A stretch of 64,000 nt of DNA from Selaginella tamariscina (Eukaryota > Streptophyta > Lycopodiopsida > Selaginellales > Selaginellaceae). Under the pieces are notes generated by a model. The model made no database searches, was not told the origin of the DNA, and saw only the letters and a list, made by a program, of their open reading frames with translations. Below are positions 36,030-48,735 of this stretch, piece after piece. A program made the position numbers and the translations under genes. Numbering within the stretch: position 1 is the stretch's first letter; every line of letters begins with the position of its first letter. The DNA lies in assembly GCA_003024785.1 (NCBI GenBank), contig PUQB01000218.1, positions 248,001 to 312,000 on the forward strand. The letters are read 5' to 3'.

Positions 36030-37185
36030 AATTAAAAATTATTAATATATAATCTTATATGATTATAATATAACTTTTACACATAACATATTTAAAATAG
36101 ACATTTTTATAAATTTGAAATGATTCAGAGTCAACTGTGCGGCTCTTTCAAGACACATTTATATATTAAAATATTATACATTTTTATAAAGTACACTGTA
36201 TAATGGTATGAATATTGGTATATATCGATCAATTATTGTAATAAGTTCACACATGTATATTTATATTGGTAAAAGTAGCTCTCAAATAAGAGACTTTAAC
36301 ATTTAAATAATATACATGTATATTTAAATATGAGATATTAATGATATATTTAAAAGTTTATGATTAAAATTTCTTAATTTAAGTTTAAAAAGAAAATGAA
36401 TCTAAATCAGTATATATTGCATCATTATATTTTAAACAGAGGATGCAAAGAGAAAATATAAGCTACTTAATTAAACTGTATTATCTTTATGTCTCATAAG
36501 AAATTTCATTTATACTTGTATTTATATATCATACCTTAAAATTAAATTAGTATTAGCATTCTTTAATCTTATATAACTATTAATTCTTGAACATAGTCTA
36601 TAACTTGTTTAAAGCACATTTATATTAAGGCCTTTGAATGGTGATATTTCATTTTAATCATTTAATGTTTTTACAAAATTTAAAATTATTGTTACTTCTA
36701 AAATATTCTTAATCTAAACTATTCTTGATTTTTACATCTGTTAATAATATAAAAATAGTTTTTTTCTTATGTTCGTTTCTTGTTCATTCATTTTTCAAGT
36801 TGATTTATTGAGCATAACAAGAATATTCTTTATAATATTAAAAGTTTTGGCTTTTAAAGATGTTTATATATAAAGTATTAACACCATAGTAAATTAAAAC
36901 ATATTCTATGTTGAAAACTTACAAAGATCGAGAATCATTAAAAATATATTGCATCATTAATATTTTTATTATCATTACAGTTAATTTATTAATATTATTA
37001 TTTTAGTTTTTACATAAATAGAATTTCTTAAATAAAATTTAAATTTAACGCACATTTTTTAACAATCAGAAATTTTACATTAAATAAAAATCTTATCTTA
37101 AATATTAAAAGTTGATTAGATCACTGTTAACAATTATTTTACGCTTAAATATAAGGTAAACATTATTAATGATCACCTCTTAGCC
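36030..37185. other. AT-rich spacer including one copy of a dispersed repeat
   Basis: Positions about 36450-36665 are similar to 57450-57612 joined to 61433-61520, the two flanks of the decayed gypsy element there. The shared blocks include ATAAGCTACTTAATTAAA and TTATATATCATACCTTAAAA. This copy lacks the element and so represents the uninterrupted sequence. No gene is seen in the rest. Confidence 0.55.
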
Positions 37186-38009
37186 ATGGCCATGGGCTGC
37201 CTGGGAAGGAACAACTATTTATTTGGAGCAGAAGGATTAATAAACAGAGATACAGGAAGAGATATGAATTGCAAGGCAGCAAAAATGACAAGAAGGAATT
37301 TTGTTACAGGGCTGTCAATTACACACACTTTACTTCCAGCCAATCTTGTCCTCGCTCAAGGCCAGCATTTGCCTGTCCACAGAATCAAGGTTTGCATTTG
37401 TTTGAATTTAATTATGTAAGAGTTTATACATGTTCTACTGTATATAGGAGATTATCCAGCAGGACATAGAGAATGGTCAATACTACGTGACTGGTAACTT
37501 AACAAAAAGCATCTACAGCGGGGATTGTAGGTACTTAGGCGTCCCTGTTTGTGCGTGTGTGTATATAACTTATATTATAGGTTCATTGATCCGACGACTA
37601 ATGTGAAGGGCGTAGACAATTACGTGGCAGCAATCAGAATGTTGTTCGATCCTGCGGCATCCAAACATGAACTTACCTCTATTGACATCATTGGCCCAAA
37701 TAAAATTATGGCAAAGTGGAGGCTCCAAGGGTATGTATATACATACACTTTCTCACACGCACACGCACACGCACACACACATCTATTCAATGCCTTTCAG
37801 GTACCTGAAGTTTTTTTGGCGGCCACACATCAAACCTTACGAAGGTGACATCAACTTTACATTTTTTAATAATCTCTTTTTAATTTTGTAATGCAGGAAC
37901 AACAGTTTATACTGTAAACAACGGGCTCATTGTGGGCCACGAAGAGACGTGGAACATTTCTTTGCTTACGGCGTTTCTGGAGTTTCTCACGCCTTCGTTT
38001 ACTCAATGA
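37186..38009 (+). CDS. DUF2358-like (NTF2/SnoaL-fold) protein, probable thylakoid lumen
   Basis: Five exons (37186-37389, 37448-37530, 37581-37730, 37801-37844, 37897-38009) join in frame to give about 197 residues. The N-terminus contains MTRRNFVTGLS, a twin-arginine-like motif, then a hydrophobic stretch ending in an ALA-type LVLAQG. That pattern is typical of Tat-dependent thylakoid lumen precursors. The body resembles the plant DUF2358 group: DIENGQYYVTGNLTKSIY, RFIDPTTNVKGVDNY, KIMAKWRLQGYLKFFWRP, and a C-terminal GTTVYTVNNGLIVGHEETW. Members of this group adopt a cone-shaped NTF2 fold and are largely uncharacterised. There is no frameshift. Chloroplast targeting upstream of the RR is short (about 34 residues). 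Family assignment is from motif memory and should be treated as probable. Confidence 0.75.
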
Positions 38010-39444
38010 TCTTTTTATTTATAAATAGAATAAAATAAAAATTAGTAAAATATAATGCTCCCAACTAGACTTGTTTACATAATTAAATATCCACATATCA
38101 ATTAACTACCTTGGATATTTCTGCCAAGTATTATTAAAGTTGATATAATTAAGTTTTTACTAATCTGTACACATTAAACTTAGAAATGTAATTAATTCTC
38201 TACATACCAGTTTAGGGGTACGAAAGCACCGGAAGAACAAAATACTCGTAAGCACTGTAGATTTTTAGTAGTTATCCATTATGTCTTCCATACTAGAAGT
38301 TAAATACGAAATTCAGTATTATAATAGAAATAATATTAAAAGAAAAATATATTAATCTTTCTTGAATGGACTTCAACTTAAACTAATCAAAAGTGAAGTT
38401 AATTGAAAATATAAGCTAAGATTTACTTTACACAGAAAACTATAAACTATTTAGGTGATGTAATAAATATTATATCTAAACAATACAAGTTTGACTGAGA
38501 GAATAATTTTTAGTTAATATTTATGATGAATCTTAACTGTGTTCTCGTTTTAAGAAACAATAAAGTTTAACAATGTATTACTATTAAAAATCATGACACT
38601 CTAATATATTATAATCAAATCATTGCACGTTGATTATCAAGTGTTTATTATACAAGAGTGCCAGTGCCTTAAAACTTAAATTTTATATTCGAGTATTTCA
38701 TGGCCAGGTGAAAATGAAATCTCGAAAGCCTGAACGAGTAGTGGTAGAAACCATATGGTGAGGGAGATCCTTCTTCCGGTTCCGATTGGTAGGAATGTGA
38801 AATTACCAACAAACCCGAGATTGTTCGGCTCCATGATTCTGGGATGAACTTGTTTCTGTGTTTCTGTGAGCTTGAATCTGATGGAGTCACATAGTCACTT
38901 ACTTTGGAGCTGTGAAAGCATCAGTCTTGAACTTGCTGTTAACCAAAGCTATGCATCTCTGATAGTCGATAGAGTACCCTGCCCGTCACAAACTGCTCTG
39001 TCTTACTACAACAACTGTGGAAGCAACAATGTGACAAATGCTTAGCCCATAGCTAGAGGCTCTTTTGGAACAGCTTCTTGAACAAACCGTCCAAAAGGCT
39101 ATTGCATGTCACAGTCTCACAGCGCGATTTACCCATGCGGCCTTGAGAGTTAGCCGGCAGTCGTACCTCAGATTTGTCGACTGCAATGCTGCAACGCTTA
39201 ACCCCAAGTTCCATAAACTAAGACTAAGGGCTTAAATACTGATTAGGAGTCTCCAAGCTTTCGTCGCTATGACTATCCGTCGCCTGCGACATCAAGCTCG
39301 TCTATGGCAACCCCGAACGCTGATCACAAGCTTTGCAGTGGTAGCTAGGGTGTAGCAGGCAATGGAAGAGGATAGAGAGGAGGCCTTGGGAGAATTGACA
39401 AGCACTACATCCGATCGTCCTTCGCGTGAGAACAAGCTGCATGC
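38010..39444. other. Spacer, no firmly supportable gene
   Basis: The first 640 bp are AT-rich. From about 38650 to 39440 the base composition is more balanced, and short protein-like stretches appear (for example YYNNCGSNNVTNA near 39006). They are broken by stops in every frame and match no family I recognise. Confidence 0.35.
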
Positions 39445-41772
39445 TTTGAGAGCTAGGGTTTCAATTCATGGGGAAGATGGCACATAAGAGAATGCCAAGA
39501 AGACTCTGGACAAGGAGAAGAAGGCGAGGGGATCTCCCATGACTCCAGGCAAGAACAAGTTGATTGAACTCAGGGTGTACATTCATGGGGTCAGTGTGCT
39601 TATAGATGCAACACCAAACCTAGAAGTGCTCAACTTCAATATTACTAAGAAATGTTGGATAAGAGTGCAAGAAGGCTCCAATGAAGAAGAACCATGCATA
39701 TACAAAAAATGATGGATTTCATTTGTACGGCTTAAGCGGTCAATTGCAATTTGTTCTGTACTACACCAAGACGATGATTAACCATTGTTTAATAAGAAGC
39801 CTCTCAGCAATAACCGAGTACTAAGAAAGATGCATAAGCATTTTAAATATGTTCATAATGAGGATAATCTGATATTGTACAAATCAATTTTAGAGATTCT
39901 TAAAGAAGATTAAAGTGAAGATAATTCATGTTGCTTAGTCATGAGTGTTATACCAATCTATTAAAGTACCTTTGGAAGTAGTTGAAATAAGGGAAGTGCC
40001 TAACTAAAGTACGATGGAGAATTCCCGAATGATTTTTCATAACAGAAGTGTGGTTCAACTACTTATTTAAAAGACATGCAATAATAATAAAATTTTGAAA
40101 AATGTTTCAAGGATATGTTACACACACCTTAACTTGTTATATAACACTTGTTACACTCAAACATGATACCAAAATAATGAAGAGCTTGGTGCAGTATGTT
40201 AGTGATATGTTGAATTTTCAAAATTGACTGAAATAACACACCAAATTGAGGAAGGATATGACAATTACTTTATGAAGGTGATGAATATGCATTAATAATT
40301 CATTTCTCAACAGGCAATAATAGAATTTTGAAGAGTGCTCTAATATAAAAAGAACAAGACGAAACTGAAATATGCATTGGACTCACTCTTGCACTTTTCT
40401 TTTTAAAGTTCTTCTTCCTTATCGAATACGAGCACTTCAATAATAACGACTTAATAATTCACATGTTTCACCTTATTAAATTAAGATACTTGTACGTAGT
40501 AGTTAAATTTTCTAAACCTTTTCTTTGTTTATGTTTACTCTTCTAAGTACGGAACAAGGTTCAAACAAAAATATCTTCTAAATACAAGAAAAGCCTATAA
40601 TTCTCTTAAGAATTAAAGTAATATTAATAAAGAAAATGTTTGAAAATCCAAACTACTACTTACAATTTTTTAATAATTAAAATAACATCAATAAAGAAAA
40701 TGTTTGAAAATCTAAATTACTACTTACAAATACCTTTGTTTAACAAGGTGAAACATATGAATTGTTAAGTGGTCGCCGTTAGAGTGCTCATTTTGATGAG
40801 GCAAAAAAACCTTAGAAAGAAGGGTGCAAAAGTGTGTGCAATACATATGTCACATTAGTCTTGTTTCTCTTGTATTAAAGCATTTAAGTGCTCTTGGTTA
40901 TTACTTGTTCAAAAGTGAACTATAAAGGCAAATTTGTCAAATTCACAAAAGTAAGTATTGTATTCCTTTTTAATCTAGTGTGTTGCCTCAGCCGATTTTT
41001 AGAAATCTAACAAATTATTAATGTACTCACTAGACTTTTCATTATTCTGGTATCAGTATACAAGTGTATCAAATGTTATGTAACAAGCTAATGTATATAT
41101 AACATACCTTTAAAACATTTTCCAAAATTTTGCTGTTGCAACATGTTTTTTGAATAACACTTCGGCCGTGAAAATCACTCAAGAGTTTTTGATCATGATC
41201 AGGCACTTCCTTTTTATCAACTGCTTCCAAAGACTTGAATAGATTAGTAATACTCATAACTAAGTAACATGAATTATCGCTCACTTTACCTAATTTTTTC
41301 AAGGGATATTTAAAATTAACTTGTACAATATTGAATCGTCCTCATTGTCGGCATTGCACTTTTCTTGGTACTCAATTGTTGCTGCAAGGCTTCGTATTAG
41401 GCAATGGTCTTAGTGTAGTACGGAGAACAGATTACAATTGACTGCCCAAGCCGTACAAATGAAATCCTTATTCTGTGATATGTATTCACACTTCTTCTTT
41501 CTTAGAGCCTTCTTGTGCTTTTATCCAGCATTTCTTTGCAATATTGAAGTTAAGTGCTTCCAGGTTCAGCGTTGTGCCTATAGGCACACTGACCCCACGG
41601 ATTGCTGCATGATTCTCATCTAAAATGACGAATGTACGCCCACCTGAGTCCAATGGAGAGTTCAGGGACTTGCTCTTGCCTGGAGTCTCTTCTCCTTGTC
41701 CGGAATCTTATCTGGCGTTCTTATGTGCCGTCTTCCCCATGAATTCACTAAGTTGAAACCCTAGCTCTCAAA
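39445..41772. repeat. Large inverted duplication (about 1.1-kb arms)
   Basis: The left arm from 39445 (TTTGAGAGCTAGGGTTTCAA) to about 40550 is the reverse complement of the right arm from about 40690 to 41772, with roughly 20 percent divergence and small indels. Matched pairs include: GTCAGTGTGC(T/C)TATAG(A/G) near 39591 and 41590; GGATTTCATTTGTACGGCTT near 39714 and 41460; and the TTCACATGTTTCACCTT block near 40457 and its partner near 40745. The loop is about 140 bp and contains a 40-bp direct duplication (ATAAAGAAAATGTTTGAAAA at 40628 and 40692). The inner arm ends also match LTR-like sequence at 54920-54975 and 56627-56760. A minus-strand frame at 41069-41302 in the right arm is the longest open one; its product is not recognised. 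Confidence 0.8.
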
Positions 41773-41976
41773 TCCGGCTGACCTAGATAATACCCAAGGG
41801 CCAGAATGAACCCGCTCGCCGGGAAACTCATGACATAGACCGGTTAAATAAGCTAAGAGCCATAATTGATAAGGACCTGCCGGTTAAACTCCCCGAACTT
41901 TGACATTCTTGGGGCAGCTTGGGACAAAGCAGCATTGAGTACCGGTTATGAAGATCATTGGAATTCTCAACGTAAG

Positions 41977-42007
<31 letters not shown>

Positions 42008-42399
42008 CATATTATTATATTATACCTGCAAGAACACATCCTCTAGCTGTTCATGCTTTCTTCTTTCATACATGCTCTCCATTTTTCTCTTGCTCCTGAA
42101 CACGAGCCTCTTGATATGCTCTCCAAGTTTGGTGGAGTGAATGCCACACTTCGTTTGCCAGAGAAGGTCTACTGTTGAGTCACACACACACATATGTGTA
42201 TATATACATGTGTGTGTGTGTGTCTATATATATATATAATATATATTACTTGTGATCAAGGAGTTACAAAACCAGTTCTCTCTCTCTCTCTCTCTCATTA
42301 GGAGTAAGTGTTAGCTAGCAGCACATAAGCAGGGGCAAATCTTGGTTCAAGTTTGAGGATCTCTAAAAGCTCCATATGTCCAGTCTGCAGTCTCCATGT
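41773..42399. other. Spacer with microsatellites
   Basis: No gene is seen. GT/GA runs lie at 41975-42006, CA/GT at 42182-42225 and CT at 42280-42297. Confidence 0.4.
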
Positions 42400-43145
42400 G
42401 ATCTACAGGCTGCTAACAAGCAGCACCTGGAAAGAAAGGCATTGAACAATTAAATCCTTTGCATCCTGCAGATACCCTCCTCTCCCAAGAAGATCAATCA
42501 TGCAACAGAAACCAAAATCATAACTTCCTTTACGAACTTTTCCTGCATGGCAAAATGCAAGAAGAACACATTGCTCATCTGGTTCAGCTACAGACTTCAC
42601 ATAGTTAAAGAGTTCAATTGCTTTGAGAGACTGTCGTGTAACCACTTAGCAATGTAGTCCACGAGCTCCGCTACTTATCAAACACAAACTGAACCGTCTT
42701 GGAGCACGCATATCAAGAATACATGTACACCGTTATGTTCCACGAGACAGAATCGTGTTCTTCCATTTCATGAAAGAGACTTACGGCGCTGGCTACATAC
42801 CCACCATCGCATCGACATGTCTCACTAAGCCACTCTATGCGTATTAGAGAGCATGGAATTCCATGAGATATGGTTTCTTGTTTCCATGGCATCAAATACG
42901 CTTCTGGCCTCCCGCAAATGACCATCTTGAGCTTATGCAGTGAGCATCAGAGTCCAGGTGTAAGCGTTTCTGTTCTGAATGGAGTTGAATACTTTTCTGG
43001 CAGCTGCCGCATGCCTGGATGAGCAGATTGCCCATGTAGACATCCGAGGATGTGGTTTGAATCTTATAAAGGGCTGTGAAACTGTGCATGATTTAATACA
43101 CTCCAGTTGCTTCTCTCCATGTAATCTGAAAAATCCATGAAGCAA
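42400..43145 (-). pseudogene. PPR protein (PLS-type) remnant
   Basis: On the minus strand, pentatricopeptide repeats can be read in succession: SSDVYMGNLLIQACG, KVFNSIQNRNAYTWTLMLTA (about 43050-42940), then VSLFHEMEEHDSVSWN (about 42790-42740). Next come KAIELFNYVKSVAEPDEQ with VLLAFCHAGKVRKG (about 42620-42530) and FCCMIDLLGRGGYLQDAKDL (about 42510-42450). The SWN and YTW steps and the MIDLLGRGG motif are typical of land-plant PLS-class proteins that bind organelle RNA. Frames change several times and only about four repeats remain. Neither the targeting N-terminus nor the E/DYW tail is visible. It is best called a degraded fragment. Confidence 0.75.
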
Positions 43146-43880
43146 TCTAGCACTTAAAATGTAAACTATAGCTTAGAAAGTGTGTGTGAGAAAGAGAGTG
43201 AGTGAGAGTGTGAGTAGATTGTTACAAGTAAAATTTATTATATCATGTTATTGTCTACTAGAATATACTCTCCCTCTTAGAATGTATACATACACGTACA
43301 AATGTCCATTGCTGAGCCAGCCATCTCTCTCTCTCTCCCTCTCTCTCTCACACACACACAGACAGATTGTGTGTGTGTATCATGGAAATCAAGGACTTAC
43401 ATTTAGACTATCTGTTGTAGTACAAAACTACCTAACCGAGTTACTAATATCTTGTCGTATTAATACACACCCACACATTCGTTACACATGGTTGCAAACT
43501 GCTTCATTGCTCTCTGGAACTGTAAAGCAGCAGACACAACACATACATGAGCAATTCTTGGTTAACAGTTAGATAAGGAAGTTGAGAAACAAAAGAGTGA
43601 GATATATATATCTATATCTATATATATAGATATTTACACACACACGCATCATGAACGCGGCCGTTTCACAAGGCTCTACTGAAACCACACACAAATATCA
43701 ATGCAAAAGATTCATATTTTATCTTCTGCAGGAGAAAGAGCATCTAAAATTACATTCTCCTTCCCCTTCTTACAATGGACAGTCAAAGTCCTGAAAATTT
43801 GTGTAGAAACATTGACGAACGAGCTTACCTAGTATTTAAATCCTTCTAATCTAAGAAATGCCTCAAAGGTTTGTGATCAG
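43146..43880. other. Spacer with microsatellites
   Basis: CT/CA repeats at 43325-43375 and an AT palindrome around 43600-43632 are the only structures seen. An open frame at 43180-43572 is low-complexity and not supported. Confidence 0.4.
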
Positions 43881-45278
43881 TAAACACTTTGAAAGAATGT
43901 CCATTATGTAGACCAACACATTCAATTCTTAATGTACATGTTTCTTGTATAAAGTTTAAAGGAATACTAGACTAAAAGGTTTAACATGTAGTTTTGTTTA
44001 GGCCCATTAATAATGCCTCTAGGTGTGCACGGCATGCATGACAACCATCAATTCTTGATCATGAGTCGACTTCGCATCATTTAGCTTTCGACTCTCAAAA
44101 GCAATGACGTGACCAACTTGCATAAAAACTCTTCCAAGGGCATAGAAACACGCATTTGTGTACACCTCATAAGACTCGTTCTCATTACCGATAGCTAACA
44201 TTAGTGTTGTTGTCAATGCAGTCTTTAAAGCTTCAAATGCTACACTCTGCCTTACAAACCACTCAAATGCAACATTCTTTCTCATCAACGATGTCAAAGA
44301 AAGAGCTAAACGACTAAAGCCTTGAATGAATCGATAGCCAAGCCCATAAAACTCATGAGCTCTTGCATGTCCTTAGGCACATGTCAATGCCTCATTGCAT
44401 CTACCTTCTTAAGATTAGGAGTAACACAATATGCCCAAGGTATTCCACCTCCTCCTTAATAAACTCACACTTTGAGAGCTTAACATATAATTTCTTCCCT
44501 AAGAGTTTGTAACACTAGACGTAAATGTTCCATATGCTCCTTTAAAGTTTTATTATAGATGAGAATATCCTCTAAGAAGACTTCAACAAAACGATCAATA
44601 TAATCAGTAAAAATGAAATTCATTAATTACATGAACGTCACAAGGGCATTTGTCATGCCAAATGGCATAACAAGAAATTCAAAATGACCATACCGAGTTT
44701 TGAATGTTGTCTTAGCAATTTTCTACTCTCTCACAACAATCTAATGATACTTGCTCAATAAGTCAATTTTGGTAAACCACTTTGCCCTTTCAAGCCAATC
44801 AAACAAATCATTAGCTCTTGACATATGAAACTTATTCTTCATAGTCACTTTGTTTAAGGCACGGTAATCAATACACATTCTTATTGATCCATCCTTCTTT
44901 TGCACAAGGAGCACCGAAGCTCCATAAGGTAACTTGCTAGGCTAAATAAATCCTTGTGCCAATAACTCCTTCACTTGCTTCTTTACTTTCAGCTCCTCCA
45001 AGAAGCTTAAACCATAACCATGGTCAAGCTCACTCCACAAAATAGTGGCACTCCTGTAGGTAGATGAGAGGAAAAGACATCTTTAAACTCCCTCAACACC
45101 TTCTGAACAAGAAGTGACCAAACGTCCACCTTGGTCAAACCGTTGACTAGTGAATAGTGACATAGTGGTCAACTCGTCCTTCACATTGGTAGCATTAACT
45201 TTCTTAAAGTGGATGTAATAAAATTCATCACCCGATGACCTTGAATCACATATTGAATTTTCAAAGCGGTAGTCAATA

Positions 45279-47057
45279 TGTCATAGTTTTTACTATAACT
45301 CGACCCTTTACTTTGGACGTTGACTGTTGTTACTTACTGTACTATGTTGACAAGCCCTAGATGTAGTGAGAAACAGCCCCGCTTAGTGCACTTAGGTGTT
45401 AGGGGTAGTCCGGCCGGCTGTCATTAGATATCTCGAGAAACTTTAAGCGAAGGTAGCACTTACCTTCTAGAAAATTCTTACCCTCATTTTCCGTGTCCCA
45501 GTTGGATTAATGGCTAGTTCCGGTGAGTTCGGCATGTTGGATATGCTTAGAAATACCCCCAGGTTTGACAAGTTAGGGTTTAGGGGTTGATGGATAACTC
45601 ACCAAGTATGTTCCCTCTGGGAATGAGATTTCAGTGCTAGCCCACTTATGTAAACAGGAAAACAAGGGGGGGCCTCTGTCACATAAATAAGGTAGTATAT
45701 AGGAGTGAGGGTTCATGGGTTCATGACTGAGCTCGTTACTCTTCTCCCGGTGCAAGCTCTAGCTTGTGTCGTCAAGGCACAACCCTCTATTGTGCTGCCC
45801 TAACTTCCAAATGCCAGGGGTACGTCCCACCTTCGGGGTAGCCTACCCTTAACGTTGGCGAATCCATGCCTGGGAGGTCTTGTCGAAATGCACATTCCAA
45901 AAGGCAAAGGTTGAGGCTTGTCTCCAGCCTCCTCCTCCATGTCAAGCTAGGTGTAGCGCTCACAGCCAAGCAAGGCACATCCGTGTCCTTGTCCAACTGC
46001 GGGCGTGGGATCTTGTTTGACAAGTTCACGTTACCTGGTTCCTGAGGGTTCATTGAAGGATTCTAGAGTTGGCATTTAGGAGCCACATTTGTGGCACTTG
46101 GTGCAACTCTCGAATCTAAGGGCTATGGCATGATAGCCCACATTGGGGAAAGCAGTGTCACATGGAGATGTGACACCGGGCTAAACGTCACATGGTACAA
46201 CTCCTGAGGCACGCCCCTTTGGGGTTATGTCATGGGCTTGTTGCCAAGGGGGTTGGATACTTTAGCAAACAGACATGCTTGTGCTTGCACTAGGGTGCTA
46301 AGCCTTGGGCATCCGCTCAAGGGAGGTTAGGTCTCATAACTAGGTGTGCTTTGGCACACTTGGCTAGGGGAGTGTTCTCCTTGGAATTCAAGGGTTGAAC
46401 AACCTAAACATGTTAGCAGGAGCCCTTTCGTGAGGCACTCGCAAGGTCATGTGCTTAGGGTTATCCCAAACCTAACCTTAGGGAGTTTGCTTAGCAGAAC
46501 ACTCGTGTCCGCCTATGGCGCACACTTGTGTCCTCACTAAGTACTAGCCATAGGTCTAGGGTATAACTTGGCCACTCAAACCCTTAGGGGTTAGTCGTGG
46601 TTCAGGGTACCCCTTGTCGCCCTAAAGGGGTTGTACTCCTGGATGAGGGTGATTCCTCCAGGGATAAGTGACGATGCCTTAGCTCTGTCCAGGGGTATGT
46701 GTGGAACACACGTCTCCTTGATGGGGGTTAGGGCATGAGCCTGTCTAGGTCTTCTAGGGCAAGACCCTAAGTCAAATAGGGTTATCCTTCAAGGGTTTTG
46801 GGGGCAGACACTCTAGGGAGACTTAGGCTAAACCCTAAGTCAACTAGGGTTATCCCTCAAGGTTTTGGGGTAGACACTCTAGGGAGACTTAGGCTAAACC
46901 CTAAGTCTCCTGTCCACTTGGGCATTAGAGTCTAACCCTAGGGGTCGTTGGGTTGTTTTGGGAAACTTAGCGTTGCTCACACAGGGTGATGACGTCGAAT
47001 GGCCACCTGGCAACCACGTGTTGCCACGTGTTGGCCCTTTGGGTTAAAACTCTGACA
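45279..47057 (+). mobile_element. Long solo LTR with CAATA target duplication
   Basis: The segment starts TGTCATAG and ends CTCTGACA. It is flanked by CAATA on both sides (45274-45278 and 47058-47062). Its first 800 bp resemble the LTR of the 47305-54545 element. It then carries about 950 bp that the latter lacks before the shared terminal AAAACTCTGACA. At 1,779 bp with no internal coding domain it is best read as a solo LTR of a sister family. A 67-bp tandem repeat (ACCCTAAGTCAA... units at 46764 and 46831) lies inside. Confidence 0.8.
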
Positions 47058-47304
47058 CAATAGAAGCTTAGAAGCAGAAGTGTAACCAACTCCCTTGAGG
47101 ATGAGACTCCTTTCACTCAAAGTCACCTCTACCTCCTTCCTAGTCCAATTAAGTCGTGGATTGTAGTTCTCCATCCAAGTCATCCCAAGGATAATATCAT
47201 AATGCCTTAGCTCTGCCAAAAAGAATTACTTCTTGAAGAACACATCTCCAACTTCTAGTGTAAGCTCTACACAAGCACTTTGCTCTTGTGACAAAGTAGC
47301 AACT

Positions 47305-48280
47305 TGTCATAGTTTTTACTATGACTCGACCCTTTACTTTGGGGTTTGACTGTTGTTACTTACCGAGTTGTGTGATGAACCCTAGATGTAGTAGGAAACA
47401 GGCCCGTTTAGTGCACTTGGGTATCTAGTGATGTCCGGCCGGGTGTCATTAGGTATTTGCAGGAAACTCTAGGCAAAGCTAGAACTTACCTTCTAGAAAC
47501 TCTCCCTCGGTTTGACGTTCTAGGTTATAAAGTATAGCTTGTCAAAATAAGGGTTAGGGACACTCCTAGGGTTGACCTAACCCTAGGGTTGCCCTAACCC
47601 CACGCCCTAATACCCCCCCCTAGGGGTTAGGTTTAGGGTTAGGTTAGGACAACCAGTTTCTCTAAGGGCTGGCATTTCCGTGCCAGCCCACTTACTCATT
47701 TAGGTAAACAGGGGGGGGGGGGGGTCCGTCACATAAATAAGGTAGTAGAGTATATGTAGTGAGGCTTCCTGGGTTCAAAAGAGAGCTCGTTAACCTCCTA
47801 CCGGTGCAAGCTAAGCTTGTGTCGTCAAGGTGCAACCTCCGTTGTGCCGCCCAAACTTCCACACGACAGGGGTACAACCCACCCTAGGGTTAGGCTATCC
47901 TTATCGTTGGCAGGATCTTGCCTTTGAGATAGGGGCACATCACTTCCAAGGAGTTAGTCAGATTCCTTGGTCCGAAAACCTGCCCGAAAGCTCAAAGACA
48001 TTGCCCGAGTTCACGTTCCGCAGAACTAGTGGTTGAGGCCTTGCTCCGGCCGCCTCAACCACGCCAAGCTAGGAACGACACCTAAAGCTCGGCTAGTCCG
48101 TGTATCCTGATCCACAAGGTGAGTCTCGTTCGTGGGCTTAGTCAGTTAGGGGTTGGAGTTCCTAAGGCTTGGGTTCCTAATACGGGTTATTTTACTAGAT
48201 TCCGTGGGGTTTCCAGAGAGGGGATTCCAGGGTTGGCACATGGCAAGCCGCCTTTGTGGCACCAGGTAAAAACTCTAACA
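47305..48280 (+). repeat. 5' LTR of the chromodomain gypsy element
   Basis: The LTR runs from TGTCATAG to CTCTAACA. The start forms a small inverted repeat (GTCATAGT with ACTATGAC). A telomere-like CCCTAA/TTAGGG-rich block lies at 47551-47650, a 17-G-type homopolymer near 47710, and a TATA-less CACATAAATAAGG box near 47730. Confidence 0.95.
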
Positions 48281-48281
48281 A

Positions 48282-48297
48282 TTGGTATCGGAGCAAG
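48282..48297 (+). promoter_or_regulatory. Primer binding site (initiator Met tRNA type)
   Basis: TTGGTATCGGAGCAAG follows the 5' LTR end after one base. It resembles the TGGTATCAGAGC site complementary to initiator methionine tRNA that primes minus-strand synthesis in most plant LTR elements. Confidence 0.8.
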
Positions 48298-48735
48298 TTC
48301 TCTGTGGTCAGTAGGACTGCCTTAAGTTATAGGGTGTTTCAATGTTTAGATAACTCTAAATTCTTGTTATACTCTATTGCTTTCGGTTGACATGTCTGTA
48401 TTCTGCACAGAGAGTTTGATCCTGTGAATTGTCAAACTTCGGAGAACACTTGCTCAGTGAGTCGGCGTGAGATTCTAGGTATGTCCGAAAGTCTTATGCT
48501 AGTTTAAGCTGTGTGTGGGTGTACAACCTGTGCAGGGTGTTTCCAGTTTCACATTGGGAATATTCCAAGCATATTCTCCGAGTGTTGACACTAGGGTTCA
48601 AAACGATGAGCAGAAGAGAAAGCAACCAGAGCCTGAGGCAGAGAGGGCTGTCGCAGAGGCTCAAAATGAGGAGATGGATGAGGCTGATCCAGGTCGACCC
48701 CTAGGGTTAGACAACGACCTGGTTGGCGAGAAATA

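Noticed and set aside
39445..41772. MULE-type DNA transposon with long terminal inverted repeats
   Set aside because: No 9-bp target duplication flanks the outer ends and no transposase is seen. The inner ends look LTR-related, so the class was left open.
43180..43572. 130-codon plus-strand frame
   Set aside because: It runs through CT and CA microsatellites with no recognisable domain.
47551..47650. Interstitial telomere
   Set aside because: CCCTAA-like strings are irregular, mixed with CCTAGGG, and present in each LTR copy. They belong to the retrotransposon LTR, not a telomere.
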